64,000 bases of DNA, taken from Pseudomonas sp. ADAK18 (lineage in GTDB: Bacteria; Pseudomonadota; Gammaproteobacteria; Pseudomonadales; Pseudomonadaceae). Shown here piece by piece: positions 55,244-64,000 of this stretch. The notes below the pieces were generated by a model. It was not told where the DNA came from. It made no database searches and saw nothing but the letters and a program-made list of their open reading frames with translations. Position 1 is the stretch's first letter, and each line of letters starts with the position of its first letter. The stretch spans positions 5,435,001-5,499,000 of the forward strand of contig NZ_CP052859.1 of NCBI RefSeq assembly GCF_012935695.1. The letters are read 5' to 3'. The translations under genes were made by a program, and so were the position numbers.

Positions 55244-56392
55244 TTACGCCAGCAACGGCGGAAGTTCTTTGTTCAGGGCCAGTTTTTCCATAACGGCTGT
55301 GCCGGTCAGCGCATAACCCAGCAGGCGACCGCTGGCGTCGCGGCACAATGCCTTGATGTCGGTACCCTGCCCTTCGACGCTCCAGACCCCTTCGGTGCCC
55401 CGTGGTGGTGGCGAGACCACCAACGGGCAGACCGGGGTTTTCACGGTGACGGGCATCGGCCCGTAATTGACTGCCGTGGCGTTGCCCGCCAGGGTCTGGG
55501 CCAGGGCGCGAGCACAGCTCATCAGTGGCATGACGTACAACAAATTCAGGCCATCGACCTCGGCGCAGTCGCCCAGGGCGTAGATATTGGCGTGGGAGGT
55601 CTTGAGGTGGCGGTCGACCATGATCCCGCGGTTGGTCTGCAAGCCGGCGGCGGCGGCCAGGTCTACGCGAGGACGCAAGCCGATGGCCGAGACCACCAGG
55701 TCACACTGAATCACTTCGCCATCAGACAAGTGCGCTTCCAGGCCGTCAGCGGTGCGTTGCAGGCGATTGAGCACCGGCCCCAGGTGGAAACGCGCACCGA
55801 GGCTTTCCAGCCCAGCCTGGACCGCTGCAGCCGCTGCCGGGTGCAGCAGGGTCGGCATGACTTGCTCGCACGGTGCGACTAGGTCGATTTCGTAGCCGCC
55901 GAGGATCAGGTCATTGGCAAATTCACAGCCAATCAGCCCGGCGCCCAGCAGCAGGACCCGGCGTTTGCCGGCCGCTGCCGCACGAAAGCGGGCGTAGTCT
56001 TCCAGGTCATTGATCGGGAAAATCAGCTCCGAGGCGTCGCCCTGCACCGGCACGCGCACGGTTTCCGCGCCCCACGCGAGAATCAGGTCGCGATAGGCCA
56101 CGGCTTCTTCACCGATCCACAGGCGCTTGTGGCCCGGGTCGATGCCGCTGATGCGCGTGTGGGTGCGCACCTCGGCCTTGAGTTGCTCGGCCATGGCGCC
56201 AGGTTCAGCCATGCTCAGGCCATCGGCTTCCTTGTTCTTGCCAAAACCGGTGGAGAGCATGGGCTTGGAGTAGGAGCGGCCGTCATCTGCGGTGATCAGC
56301 AACAGCGGGGTTTCGCTATCGAGTTTGCGAAACTCCCGGGCCAGGTTGTAACCGGCCAATCCAGTGCCGACGATCACGACAGGTGCGTTCAT
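55244..56392 (-). CDS. rubB: Rubredoxin-NAD+ reductase
   Basis: This 382-residue FAD enzyme has an N-terminal FAD-binding motif [17 protein letters not shown], an NAD-binding motif [16 protein letters not shown] near residue 150, and [13 protein letters not shown] near 280. It passes electrons from NADH to rubredoxin, which in turn serves alkane hydroxylases or oxidative-stress reductases. The partner rubredoxin gene lies 51 bp upstream on the same strand. Confidence 0.92.
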   Translation of the reverse strand: MNAPVVIVGTGLAGYNLAREFRKLDSETPLLLITADDGRSYSKPMLSTGFGKNKEADGLSMAEPGAMAEQLKAEVRTHTRISGIDPGHKRLWIGEEAVAYRDLILAWGAETVRVPVQGDASELIFPINDLEDYARFRAAAAGKRRVLLLGAGLIGCEFANDLILGGYEIDLVAPCEQVMPTLLHPAAAAAVQAGLESLGARFHLGPVLNRLQRTADGLEAHLSDGEVIQCDLVVSAIGLRPRVDLAAAAGLQTNRGIMVDRHLKTSHANIYALGDCAEVDGLNLLYVMPLMSCARALAQTLAGNATAVNYGPMPVTVKTPVCPLVVSPPPRGTEGVWSVEGQGTDIKALCRDASGRLLGYALTGTAVMEKLALNKELPPLLA

Positions 56393-56443
56393 TCCTTTCT
56401 CCTAGTAGTACGTTTCTTAAAATCGCTTCTTTAATTCAAAGAA

Positions 56444-56611
56444 TTAACCGATCTCGATCATTTCGAAATCCATTTTGCCGACGCCGCAGTCCGGGCACAG
56501 CCAGTCTTCCGGGACGTCCTGCCACAGGGTACCCGGAGCGATTCCGTCATCCGGCCAGCCGTCCTTCTCGTCATAGATCAGGCCACAGACTACACATTGC
56601 CACTTCTTCAT
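56444..56611 (-). CDS. rubA: Rubredoxin
   Basis: This 55-residue protein coordinates one iron through two knuckles, CVVCG near residue 6 and CPDCG near residue 39. It also has [18 protein letters not shown] and the conserved DVPEDW. The start MKKWQC at 56611 is preferred over an in-frame start 15 bp upstream. It is the electron-transfer partner of the adjacent reductase. Only one rubredoxin is present here; P. aeruginosa has two at this place. Confidence 0.95.
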   Translation of the reverse strand: MKKWQCVVCGLIYDEKDGWPDDGIAPGTLWQDVPEDWLCPDCGVGKMDFEMIEIG

Positions 56612-56808
56612 TACTTGCTTCCTCAAGATCCAGGCTTTACTGGCCGACAGTCGATAGATCCAGCGTTGCCGTACGGCTCAGGGCGTTTTGTACTGATCGG
56701 GGCTCGCAGATGCAAGCATGATCGACGCCTGGAGCAGGTATGCCCCGGCAAAAGTCCGGGTCACCATGGTAAGCTCGCCACCTCTTTTGCTGCCAATAAT
56801 GACCCACT

Positions 56809-57372
56809 GTGCCGCACTCAAACGCCGCCTCCGTTGCTTGCCGATGGCTGACCCAGAGCCTTCTGGCCCCCTTGCCCGCGCCGTTGACCCTCGACTGGCT
56901 GTTCGATGACGGCTCGCTGACACGGCGCCTGACGCGCCTGTCCAATGACGGCTTCAGCGTGACGCCGCTGGTGGAAGGCTGGCAGCCGCTGCGAGACGAT
57001 GAATGTGCCGCCCTGGACTTGCTGCCGGCCAGCATTGGCTGGGTTCGCGAGGTGTATTTGCGCGGTCATGGCCAGGCTTGGGTGTTTGCCCGCAGCGTGG
57101 CGGCTCGCAGTGCGTTGCAGGGCGACGGCTTGCATATGGACGAGTTGGGCAGCCGCTCGTTGGGAGAACTACTGTTCTGCGACCAGGCGTTTGCACGCCG
57201 GGCCATCGAGGTTTGCCGTTACCCACGGGAGTGGCTGCCAACGGCCGTGCAAGCCGATGAACTGTGGGCGCGCCGTTCGCGGTTTGATCGCGGGCCGCTG
57301 AGCGTGCTGGTGGCTGAAGTTTTCCTGCCGAGCCTGTGGCACGCCGTGCACGAACATCCGGAGAATGGTTGA
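56809..57372 (+). CDS. ubiC: Chorismate-pyruvate lyase
   Basis: UbiC (187 residues) converts chorismate to 4-hydroxybenzoate and pyruvate, the first committed step of ubiquinone synthesis. It shows [42 protein letters not shown] and the C-terminal [16 protein letters not shown] end (here [12 protein letters not shown]). The start is GTG at 56809 without a clear ribosome-binding site, so it is less certain than the rest. The stop overlaps the ubiA start by one base (TGATG). Confidence 0.92.
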   Translation: MPHSNAASVACRWLTQSLLAPLPAPLTLDWLFDDGSLTRRLTRLSNDGFSVTPLVEGWQPLRDDECAALDLLPASIGWVREVYLRGHGQAWVFARSVAARSALQGDGLHMDELGSRSLGELLFCDQAFARRAIEVCRYPREWLPTAVQADELWARRSRFDRGPLSVLVAEVFLPSLWHAVHEHPENG

Positions 57373-58262
57373 TGTATCAGCGTCTGCTCAAATCCCTGAA
57401 TCATCTGAATCCTAGGGCCTGGGACTTCATCCAGTTGACCCGCATGGACAAACCCATCGGTATTTATCTGCTGCTGTGGCCGACTCTCTGGGCACTGTGG
57501 ATTGCCGGCAAGGGGTCGCCGTCCCTGGCCAACATCGTGATTTTTGTCTTGGGCGTAACGCTGACCCGCGCTGCCGGTTGCGTCATTAATGACTGGGCTG
57601 ACCGCAAGGTCGACGGCCATGTGAAACGCACCGCGCAGCGCCCGTTGGCCAGCGGCAAGATCAGTTCAAAAGAAGCCTTGGTGTTCTTTGCGGTACTGAT
57701 GCTGATCAGCTTCCTGCTGGTACTGCTGACCAACTCCATGACCATCTGGCTGTCGCTGGGCGGCCTGGCACTGGCGGTCAGCTATCCGTTCATGAAGCGC
57801 TACACCTACTACCCGCAGGTGGTATTGGGCGCAGCGTTTTCCTGGGGAATGCCGATGGCGTTCACCGCCGAAACCAGTAGCCTGCCGGCCACCGCCTGGC
57901 TGCTATACATCGCCAACCTGCTGTGGACGGTGGCCTACGACACCTACTACGCGATGACCGATCGTGACGATGACTTGAAAATCGGCGTGAAATCCACCGC
58001 GATTCTGTTCGGTGACGCTGACCGGGTAATCATCCTGGCCTTGCAGGGCTTGGCGCTGGTTTGCCTGCTGCTGGCGGGCACGCGGTTCGAGCTGGGAGGC
58101 TGGTTCCACCTTGGGTTGCTCGCAGCAGCCGGGTGTTTCGCCTGGGAGTTCTGGTATACGCGGGACAGAGATCGGATGAAGTGCTTCAAGGCGTTCTTGC
58201 ACAACCACTGGGCAGGGTTGGCGATTTTTGTCGGGATTGTGGCGGACTACGGGTTTCGGTAA
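57372..58262 (+). CDS. ubiA: 4-Hydroxybenzoate octaprenyltransferase
   Basis: UbiA (296 residues) is an integral-membrane enzyme that attaches the polyprenyl tail to 4-hydroxybenzoate. The first Asp-rich motif NDWADRKVD and the second [13 protein letters not shown] are both intact and bind Mg2+-diphosphate. About eight hydrophobic helices are visible. It is translationally coupled to ubiC, the standard ubiCA operon. A short GC hairpin follows the stop. Confidence 0.96.
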   Translation: MYQRLLKSLNHLNPRAWDFIQLTRMDKPIGIYLLLWPTLWALWIAGKGSPSLANIVIFVLGVTLTRAAGCVINDWADRKVDGHVKRTAQRPLASGKISSKEALVFFAVLMLISFLLVLLTNSMTIWLSLGGLALAVSYPFMKRYTYYPQVVLGAAFSWGMPMAFTAETSSLPATAWLLYIANLLWTVAYDTYYAMTDRDDDLKIGVKSTAILFGDADRVIILALQGLALVCLLLAGTRFELGGWFHLGLLAAAGCFAWEFWYTRDRDRMKCFKAFLHNHWAGLAIFVGIVADYGFR

Positions 58263-58278
58263 GGGGCCAGGGCCCCTT
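58261..58278. terminator. Short hairpin between ubiA and the secreted-repeat gene
   Basis: AAGGGGCC and GGCCCCTT pair around AG at the ubiA stop, between convergent genes. There is no T-run, so terminator function is only likely. Confidence 0.5.
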
Positions 58279-58295
58279 ACCGCTGCTCGATTGAA

Positions 58296-58676
58296 TCAGG
58301 GTTTGGCGACCTTCCACGCCCCGTCCATTTTGCCTTCGCCAGTCATGTCACCAGCCTTTTTGTCCATGATGAAGGTGTAGAGCGGTTTGCCACCGTAGGC
58401 CCATTGACCCTTTTGGTCGTCACGAGTGATCACCGTCCACTTGCCCATGGGCTTGTCGGTAGATTCAGCCATCAGTGGTGGCCAGTTCGTAGCGCACTTG
58501 TCGTTGCACATGGACTTGCCGTCAGCATCCTTGGCAAAGGTGTAGAGCGTCATGCCCTTGTGATCCACCAGCATCCCGTCCTTGGTCATCGCAGGATCCG
58601 CGGCAAATGCCAGGGTCGGCAGCGTCAGTGCGGCCGTTACCAGCAGGGCTTTCCAGGAAAAAGTACTGTGAGTCAT
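58296..58676 (-). CDS. Small secreted protein of the COG4315 lipoprotein-repeat family
   Basis: This 126-residue protein has a cleavable signal peptide (WKALLVTAALTLPTLAFA). The mature part has two copies of the family repeat: MLVDHKGMTLYTFAKDADGKSMCNDKCATNWPPL and the later WAYGGKPLYTFIMDKKAGD. Two cysteines (CNDKC) are conserved. The family is annotated as a predicted lipoprotein or secreted repeat, but no lipobox is seen here. Function unknown. It is divergent from phoB with 152 bp between, which includes a Pho box; whether it is itself phosphate-regulated cannot be told. Confidence 0.85.
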   Translation of the reverse strand: MTHSTFSWKALLVTAALTLPTLAFAADPAMTKDGMLVDHKGMTLYTFAKDADGKSMCNDKCATNWPPLMAESTDKPMGKWTVITRDDQKGQWAYGGKPLYTFIMDKKAGDMTGEGKMDGAWKVAKP

Positions 58677-58758
58677 CGGAACCTTCCTTTTGTGGTTGTC
58701 AGGATTCGGACCCAAAGCGTAGCCCAGGAAGGCGCCGATTGCCCAAGCCACTAAAATA

Positions 58759-58776
58759 CTGTCACACGACTGCAAT
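58759..58776 (+). promoter_or_regulatory. Pho box upstream of phoB
   Basis: CTGTCAC-ACGA-CTGCAAT is two 7-bp direct repeats at an 11-bp period and matches the Pho box consensus (CTGTCAT-N4-CTGTCAT) in 11 of 14 repeat positions. It lies 53 bp before the phoB start, as expected for autoregulation. Confidence 0.82.
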
Positions 58777-58828
58777 AATTCCGTTATCTAATGCGGCGCA
58801 AGACAGTTAAATGACAAGGGGACTTAGC

Positions 58829-59518
58829 ATGGTTGGCAGGAGCATTCTGATCGTTGACGACGAAGCGCCTATTCGCGAAATGATCGCCGTTGCGTTGGAA
58901 ATGGCCGGCTATGACTGCCTGGAGGCGGAAAACTCCCAGCAGGCCCATGCCATTATCGTCGACCGCAAGCCGGACCTGATCCTGCTGGACTGGATGCTAC
59001 CCGGCACCTCCGGCATCGAACTGGCCCGTCGTCTCAAGCGCGATGAACTGACCGGGGACATCCCGATCATCATGCTTACCGCCAAGGGCGAAGAGGACAA
59101 CAAGATCCAGGGCCTGGAAGTTGGCGCCGATGACTACATCACCAAGCCATTCTCCCCACGGGAGCTGGTAGCCCGCCTGAAAGCCGTACTGCGCCGTGCC
59201 GGACCGACTGATGGCGAAGCGCCTATCGAAGTCGGTGGCCTGCTGCTGGACCCTATCAGCCACCGCGTGACCATCGACGGCAAGCCCGCCGAGATGGGCC
59301 CCACCGAATATCGCTTGCTGCAGTTCTTCATGACTCACCAGGAACGTGCCTACACCCGTGGCCAGTTGCTCGACCAGGTCTGGGGCGGCAACGTGTATGT
59401 CGAAGAGCGTACCGTTGACGTGCATATCCGCCGCCTGCGCAAAGCCTTGGGCGATGCCTACGAGAATCTGGTACAAACCGTGCGCGGCACCGGTTATCGG
59501 TTTTCCACCAAAGGCTGA
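58829..59518 (+). CDS. phoB: Phosphate regulon response regulator PhoB
   Basis: PhoB (229 residues) has a receiver domain with the acidic pair VDDEAP, the phospho-acceptor Asp in [10 protein letters not shown] and the switch Lys in [11 protein letters not shown]. The OmpR-type winged-helix domain shows [12 protein letters not shown] and [14 protein letters not shown]. The start [14 protein letters not shown] at 58829 is favoured over an ATG 18 bp upstream by comparison with P. aeruginosa PhoB. It activates phosphate-starvation genes at Pho boxes. phoR follows after 45 bp. Confidence 0.97.
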   Translation: MVGRSILIVDDEAPIREMIAVALEMAGYDCLEAENSQQAHAIIVDRKPDLILLDWMLPGTSGIELARRLKRDELTGDIPIIMLTAKGEEDNKIQGLEVGADDYITKPFSPRELVARLKAVLRRAGPTDGEAPIEVGGLLLDPISHRVTIDGKPAEMGPTEYRLLQFFMTHQERAYTRGQLLDQVWGGNVYVEERTVDVHIRRLRKALGDAYENLVQTVRGTGYRFSTKG

Positions 59519-59563
59519 GCCAGCCCCTCCCTGCCCGAACAGCTGACAAGGACGCGTGTTTAA

Positions 59564-60886
59564 GTGAATCAAAACTGGCATGGCACCCTGATCCGCCACA
59601 TGCTTCTGCTGATCACCGGCTGCCTGCTGGTGGGCCTGATCAGCGGTTACTACGGCTGGAGCCTGGCCATTGGCCTTGGCGTCTACCTGGGCTGGACCCT
59701 CAAGCAACTGCTGCGTTTGCATGAATGGCTACGCAAGCACCAACCCGACGAAGCGCCACCCGACGGCTACGGCCTGTGGGGCGAGGTGTTCGACAGCATC
59801 TATCACCTGCAACGCCGCGACCAACGGGTACGCGGACGTCTGCAAGCGGTGATCGACCGGGTCCAGGAGTCGACTGCCGCACTGAAAGACGCGGTGATCA
59901 TGCTCGACAGCGATGGCAACCTGGAATGGTGGAACCGCGCCGCCGAAACCCTGCTGGGCCTCAAGACACCTCAGGACAGCGGCCAGCCCGTGACGAACCT
60001 GGTGCGCCATCCGCGCTTTAAGGAGTACTTCGAGCAGGACAACTTCGAAGAAGCCCTGGAAATCCCGTCGCCGACCAATGATCGGGTGCGCATTCAGCTG
60101 TACCTGACGCGCTATGGCAACAACGAGCATTTGATGTTGGTGCGCGACGTCACCCGCATCCATCAGTTGGAACAGATGCGCAAAGACTTTGTGGCTAACG
60201 TCTCTCACGAGTTGCGCACGCCGCTGACGGTGATTTGCGGGTACCTGGAGACGCTGTTGGACAACGTCGAAGAGGTGAATCCACGCTGGACCCGTGCCCT
60301 GCAGCAGATGCAGCAACAAGGTGGCCGCATGCAAACCCTGCTCAACGATCTGCTGTTGCTGGCCAAGCTGGAAGCCACCGATTACCCCTCGGACAATCAG
60401 CCCGTACCGGTGCAAAGCCTATTGCAGACCATCAAGAACGACGCCCAGGCCTTGTCCGGGCAACGCGAGCAAAGCATTTCCCTGGAGGCCGACCCATCGA
60501 TTCTGCTCAAAGGCAGCGAGGGCGAATTGCGCAGCGCGTTTTCCAATTTGGTGTTCAACGCGGTGAAGTACACCCAGGACAAAGGCACCATCCGCATCCG
60601 CTGGTGGGCTGACGACCAGGGGGCGCACCTGAGTGTTCAGGATTCCGGCATCGGTATCGACAGCAAACACCTGCCACGCCTGACCGAGCGTTTCTACCGA
60701 GTGGACTCCAGCCGCAACTCCAACACCGGCGGTACCGGCCTGGGCCTGGCGATCGTCAAGCATGTGCTGCTTCGTCATCGTGCTCGCCTGGAAATCAGCA
60801 GTGTGCTGGGACATGGCAGTACCTTCACCTGCCATTTTCCGCCGGCGCAGATGACGCGCTCACGGGCGCTTGGCAGCGATGAGTAA
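59564..60886 (+). CDS. phoR: Phosphate regulon sensor kinase PhoR
   Basis: PhoR (440 residues) starts at GTG 59564. It has two close membrane helices (about 10-45), a PAS domain (about 95-200, DSDGNLEWWNRAAETLLGL) and a DHp helix with His215 in FVANVSHELRTPLTV. The catalytic domain has N, G1 and G2 boxes (NLVFNAVKYT, DSGIGID, GGTGLGLAIVKH). It senses phosphate through the Pst transporter and phosphorylates PhoB. It is in an operon with phoB. Confidence 0.96.
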   Translation: MNQNWHGTLIRHMLLLITGCLLVGLISGYYGWSLAIGLGVYLGWTLKQLLRLHEWLRKHQPDEAPPDGYGLWGEVFDSIYHLQRRDQRVRGRLQAVIDRVQESTAALKDAVIMLDSDGNLEWWNRAAETLLGLKTPQDSGQPVTNLVRHPRFKEYFEQDNFEEALEIPSPTNDRVRIQLYLTRYGNNEHLMLVRDVTRIHQLEQMRKDFVANVSHELRTPLTVICGYLETLLDNVEEVNPRWTRALQQMQQQGGRMQTLLNDLLLLAKLEATDYPSDNQPVPVQSLLQTIKNDAQALSGQREQSISLEADPSILLKGSEGELRSAFSNLVFNAVKYTQDKGTIRIRWWADDQGAHLSVQDSGIGIDSKHLPRLTERFYRVDSSRNSNTGGTGLGLAIVKHVLLRHRARLEISSVLGHGSTFTCHFPPAQMTRSRALGSDE

Positions 60887-60907
60887 CTGAAACTGGCAAC
60901 GATCCAA

Positions 60908-60998
60908 TGTGAGAGCTGGCTTGCCTGCGATAGCGTCTGCACATTCAACAGCGTCAGTGCCTGACACTACGCGATCAAAGGCAAGCCAGCTCCCACAC
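60908..60998. repeat. REP doublet after phoR
   Basis: TGTGAGAGCTGGCTTGCCTGC faces GGCAAGCCAGCTCCCACA with AGCGTC-type inner arms. It lies in the 268-bp gap before the CorC-type gene; the rest of the gap shows no gene. Confidence 0.82.
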
Positions 60999-61154
60999 TG
61001 GATTTACGTGGCTCCAGGCTGCAGTTTCCAGGCCCCGCCCGGCAGCCGCTACTAGGCAAGCGCCCCATCAGCCGCTACATTGGCTGACTTACGCCTGCCC
61101 TTCAGGCCTACCTGCTAACCCTTTTTGAATACACGGAACCCGCAAAACCCCATC

Positions 61155-62495
61155 ATGGACCCTTCCCCTGGTATCACCCTCGCGACACTCTTCGCCGATT
61201 TCGGCATGATTCTTTTTGCACTGATCCTGGTACTGCTCAACGGCTTCTTCGTTGCGGCGGAATTTGCCATGGTCAAACTGCGCGCCACCCGGGTCGAGAG
61301 CATCGCCCACAAGAACGGCTGGCGCGGGCAGATCCTGCGCACCGTGCACAGCCAGCTCGACGCCTACCTGTCGGCCTGCCAACTGGGTATCACCCTCGCC
61401 TCCCTGGGCCTGGGCTGGGTCGGTGAACCGGCCTTTGCGCACATCCTGGAGCCGCTGCTGGGCGCCATCGGCGTGCAATCGCCCGAAGTGATCAAGGGCG
61501 TGTCGTTCTTTGCCGCCTTCTTCGTGATTTCCTACCTGCACATCGTGGTCGGTGAACTGGCACCCAAATCCTGGGCCATTCGCAAACCCGAGCTGCTGTC
61601 GCTGTGGACTGCGGTGCCGCTGTACCTGTTCTACTGGGCGATGTATCCGGCGATCTACCTGCTCAACGCCAGCGCCAACGCCATTTTGCGTATCGCCGGC
61701 CAAGGCGAGCCTGGCCCACACCACGAACACCATTACAGCCGTGAAGAACTGAAACTGATCCTGCACTCCAGCCGTGGCCAGGACCCGAGCGACCAGGGCA
61801 TGCGCGTGCTCGCCTCCGCCGTGGAAATGGGCGAGCTGGAAGTGGTGGACTGGGCCAACTCCCGGGAAGACCTGGTGACCCTGGACTTCAACGCCCCGCT
61901 CAAGGAAATCCTCGCACTGTTCCGCCGCCACAAATTCAGCCGCTACCCAGTGTATGACGCGGTGCGCAATGAGTTTGTCGGCCTGCTGCACATCAAGGAC
62001 CTGCTGCTGGAACTGGCAGCCCTGGACCACATCCCCGAGTCGTTCAACCTGGCCGAACTGACCCGCCCACTTGAGCGCGTATCCCGGCACATGCCGTTGT
62101 CGCAACTGCTGGAACAGTTCCGCAAAGGTGGCGCGCATTTCGCCCTGGTGGAGGAAGCCGACGGCAAGGTCATCGGCTACCTGACCATGGAGGATGTGCT
62201 GGAAGTGTTGGTGGGTGATATCCAGGACGAACACCGCAAGGCTGAGCGCGGCATCCTCGCCTACCAGCCCGGCAAGCTACTGGTGCGTGGCGACACGCCT
62301 CTGTTCAAAGTCGAACGCCTGCTGGGTATCGACCTGGACCACATCGAAGCCGAAACCCTCGCCGGCCTGATCTACGAAACCCTGAAACGGGTACCGGAAG
62401 AGGAAGAAGTGCTGGAAGTTGAAGGCCTGCGCATCATCATCAAGAAGATGAAGGGCCCGAAAATCGTGCTGGCCAAGGTGATGATGCTCGACTAG
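61155..62495 (+). CDS. CNNM/CBS-domain membrane protein (CorC/HlyC family)
   Basis: This 446-residue protein has an N-terminal CNNM (DUF21) domain with about four membrane helices (FGMILFALILVLLNGFFVAAEFAMV, FFAAFFVISYLHIVVGELAPK). A pair of CBS domains (about 235-360) and a C-terminal CorC/HlyC transporter-associated domain follow (DTPLFKVERLLGIDLD). Relatives affect magnesium or cobalt efflux; the older name 'hemolysin' is misleading. ATG at 61155 is preferred over an in-frame TTG 30 bp upstream. A homologue follows phoR in P. aeruginosa. Confidence 0.9.
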   Translation: MDPSPGITLATLFADFGMILFALILVLLNGFFVAAEFAMVKLRATRVESIAHKNGWRGQILRTVHSQLDAYLSACQLGITLASLGLGWVGEPAFAHILEPLLGAIGVQSPEVIKGVSFFAAFFVISYLHIVVGELAPKSWAIRKPELLSLWTAVPLYLFYWAMYPAIYLLNASANAILRIAGQGEPGPHHEHHYSREELKLILHSSRGQDPSDQGMRVLASAVEMGELEVVDWANSREDLVTLDFNAPLKEILALFRRHKFSRYPVYDAVRNEFVGLLHIKDLLLELAALDHIPESFNLAELTRPLERVSRHMPLSQLLEQFRKGGAHFALVEEADGKVIGYLTMEDVLEVLVGDIQDEHRKAERGILAYQPGKLLVRGDTPLFKVERLLGIDLDHIEAETLAGLIYETLKRVPEEEEVLEVEGLRIIIKKMKGPKIVLAKVMMLD

Positions 62496-62499
62496 GGCG

Positions 62500-62593
62500 C
62501 GCCCTTGCTCGCGAAGAACCTGAGAGCCCCGCTGGGTGTCAGGTTCCCTGTGTCATCGTTAACGACCATCACGAGCAAGCTTGCTCCTACAGC
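62500..62593. repeat. Degenerate REP doublet with internal hairpin
   Basis: TTGCTCGCGA near the left end pairs partly with CACGAGCAAGCTTGCTCC at the right. AACCTGA / TCAGGTT forms an inner stem. It lies between convergent genes and may end both. Confidence 0.65.
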
Positions 62594-62594
62594 C

Positions 62595-63278
62595 TCATGG
62601 CGTGCCCAACGCAAAGTTGGGCAACACCCCTACCGGTTGATTGAACTCGTAGGGAATCGACGCCAGCCCCAACTCCGTGGCGCGCTGCACCACAAAATGC
62701 AGATGTGGCCCGCTGCTGTTGCCGGTATTGCCCGACAACGCCAGCGGGCTGCCCACCGCCACACGTTGCCCTTGCCTGACGCTGACTGAACCTTGTTTCA
62801 GGTGCAGGTACACGCCCTGGGTGCCGTCATCGTGTTGCACCCGCACGAAGTTGCCCGACGGGTCGCTTCCGCGCCCCGCCTGGTTATTCTCGGTTTTCAC
62901 CACCACCCCACCACGCGCCGCAATGATCGGTGTGCCTTCAGGCATCGCGATATCCATGGCGAAACGGCTTTTGAGGTCGGTGTGGCTGAAGGTGCCGTTC
63001 GGCCCCTGGGTCAGACGGAACGGTCCGCCGCGCCAGGGAAAGGGATAGCGATAGGTTTGGATGATGCCAACAGGGGCTTTGGGTTTCTGGATATCCAGCA
63101 CCTGGCGCTTCAAGGGTTTGACGACCCGATCCTGAAACACGAACGCCTGCGCCCCCGGCGTGTGCCGGTCGCTGAAGACAACGACACCGTCGGCGTCGAT
63201 GGATTTGTAGAGGGTCATGGCCGTTGCCGAGGAGGCGACCGTGAGTAATCCACAGAAAAGGAGTGAGCGCACGAACAT
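62595..63278 (-). CDS. Secreted M23-family peptidase-like protein
   Basis: This 227-residue protein has a signal peptide (MFVRSLLFCGLLTVASSATA). A short DUF4124-like N-terminal segment (LYKSIDADGVVVFSDRHTP) precedes an M23/LytM domain (about 95-215: THTDLKS-like region SHTDLKSRFAMDIAMPEGTP, AARGGVV, YLHLKQGSV, SGPHLHFVV). The second zinc motif HLHF is intact. The first reads RFAMD, in which the usual HxxxD histidine is not at the standard place, so activity is uncertain. It probably acts on, or binds, peptidoglycan. It has no clear partner gene. Confidence 0.87.
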   Translation of the reverse strand: MFVRSLLFCGLLTVASSATAMTLYKSIDADGVVVFSDRHTPGAQAFVFQDRVVKPLKRQVLDIQKPKAPVGIIQTYRYPFPWRGGPFRLTQGPNGTFSHTDLKSRFAMDIAMPEGTPIIAARGGVVVKTENNQAGRGSDPSGNFVRVQHDDGTQGVYLHLKQGSVSVRQGQRVAVGSPLALSGNTGNSSGPHLHFVVQRATELGLASIPYEFNQPVGVLPNFALGTP

Positions 63279-63344
63279 AGGCTGGGCCTGCCAGGAACGA
63301 CTGAATGGCAGGCTAGCAAGGGATCATGACAATGCTGTGTGGAC

Positions 63345-63644
63345 TTAGGCCTGCAGCGGTGCGAAACAAATATCCACGTCCATATGGGCCGCCGCAGAAA
63401 GGTTGACCAGAGCATCCAGTGAGAACTTGTCGATCTTGCCGCTCAGCACATCATTAAGGCGCGGCTGACTGATATGAAGCCGCTGGGCGGCGTCTTTCTG
63501 GGAGAGCTCCCAACCGCGGATGGTTTTGCAGAGTTCCAAAAGCAGCTTGGAGCGCAAACGCATGTTCGCCGCTTGCTGGGGAGTGTCTTCCAAGGCATCC
63601 CAGACGCTACTGAAACGCTCGGTTTGAAACTTTTGATCTGTCAT
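63345..63644 (-). CDS. Antitoxin, HigA-like helix-turn-helix protein
   Basis: This 99-residue protein has a helical N-terminus and a Cro/C1-type helix-turn-helix (about 48-80: LSQKDAAQRLHISQPRLNDVLSGKIDKFSLDAL). It is typical of antitoxins encoded after a RelE/HigB-type toxin. It starts 4 bp after the toxin stop, so the two genes are one unit. It would bind the toxin and repress their promoter. Confidence 0.85.
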   Translation of the reverse strand: MTDQKFQTERFSSVWDALEDTPQQAANMRLRSKLLLELCKTIRGWELSQKDAAQRLHISQPRLNDVLSGKIDKFSLDALVNLSAAAHMDVDICFAPLQA

Positions 63645-63648
63645 GGGC

Positions 63649-63972
63649 TTAACCTAACTCCTGCAGTCTGGCCCGAGCCAGTTCGATATCCCGCATTTCT
63701 GTTTTCTGTGTGGTTTTGCACAACGCATGCAGCACGTAAATGGCTTCAGGCCGGTTGACTACATAAAACACCCGAAACGCTCCTGACTCGTCGAAAATCC
63801 TGATCTCATTGACCCCCCGCCCGATGGTTCTCATCGGCTTGCAGTCAAAAGGCTGCTCGCCCTGCTGTAAGAGATCCAATTGAAAACCGGCAGCTCTTCG
63901 CGCATCGAGCGGGAACGACTTGAGATCCTTGAGCGAGCTTCCCACAAACACCACGTCCTTGTGCCTTGACAT
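63649..63972 (-). CDS. Toxin, HigB/Gp49-like (RelE superfamily)
   Basis: This 107-residue protein of the phage-derived Gp49-like/HigB-2 type contains KDLKSFPLDARRAAGFQLD, MRTIGRGVNEIRIFDESGAFRVFYVV and IYVLHALCKTTQKTEMRDIELARARL. The RIFD..GAFRVFYV and H.F.KKTQKT-like patterns are family hallmarks. Members cleave mRNA on the ribosome or act as related RNases. GGAG lies 6 bases upstream of the ATG. The toxin-first order is that of higBA. The promoter is at the window edge. Confidence 0.87.
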   Translation of the reverse strand: MSRHKDVVFVGSSLKDLKSFPLDARRAAGFQLDLLQQGEQPFDCKPMRTIGRGVNEIRIFDESGAFRVFYVVNRPEAIYVLHALCKTTQKTEMRDIELARARLQELG

Positions 63973-64000
63973 CCACTTCTCCTTTTCTGGAAAGGAAAAG

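Overview
The window comes from a Pseudomonas chromosome, most likely the P. fluorescens group. Evidence is the GC-rich coding, the gene order dut-algC-argB-pyrE-crc / rph-yicC-gmk-rpoZ-spoT-ridA / exbBD-tonB-oxyR-recG, Pseudomonas-specific proteins such as Crc and the AlgC-type phosphomannomutase, and many REP-type palindromes with a GTGGGAGCTGGCTTGC-like core. No rRNA, tRNA, CRISPR array or insertion sequence was recognised.

Layout. (1) 1-20.4 kb is a conserved housekeeping block: exopolysaccharide and LPS sugar precursors (algC), arginine and pyrimidine synthesis (argB, pyrE), catabolite repression (crc), RNA processing (rph, yicC), guanylate kinase, RNA polymerase omega, the bifunctional (p)ppGpp enzyme SpoT, RidA, two tandem paralogous lipoproteins, an ExbB-ExbD-TonB energy-transduction operon, OxyR, RecG, an HDOD protein and a small sterol-carrier-like protein. 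(2) 20.5-54.6 kb is a complete type VI secretion system (T6SS) of the P. aeruginosa H1 type. A leftward operon carries fha-tssJ-tssK-tssL-tssM-tagF-pppA-ppkA-tagT-tagS-tagR-tagQ (transcribed in that order). A rightward set carries tssA-tssB-tssC-hcp-tssE-tssF-tssG-clpV-vgrG. A divergent control region of about 400 bp lies between them. The TagQRST-PpkA-PppA-Fha set implies post-translational control through threonine phosphorylation, as in the retaliatory H1 system. (3) 50.2-54.6 kb is a leftward effector/immunity module placed tail-to-tail with vgrG: an EagT6-like chaperone, a PAAR effector with an unassigned C-terminal toxin and its candidate immunity gene, then a second PAAR effector with nearly the same N-terminus but a RelA/SpoT-like nucleotidyltransferase C-terminus, followed by two overlapping small genes. 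The last of these is an HD-domain (p)ppNpp-hydrolase-like protein. (4) 54.8-64 kb returns to the conserved chromosome: HU, rubredoxin reductase and rubredoxin, ubiC-ubiA, a small secreted protein, phoB-phoR behind a Pho box, a CNNM/CBS (CorC-type) membrane protein, an M23 peptidase-like protein and a HigBA-like toxin-antitoxin pair.

The most interesting element is the three-gene unit at 50224-52242. It joins a T6SS-delivered RelA/SpoT-fold toxin with both a 76-residue candidate binding immunity protein and a stand-alone alarmone-hydrolase-like protein, all translationally coupled. The hydrolase aligns by eye with the N-terminal HD domain of the SpoT encoded 40 kb away, and the toxin with SpoT's synthetase domain. 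The parts of a split RSH enzyme therefore appear to have been arranged as weapon and antidote. All functional statements are from reading the sequence; no database search was run.
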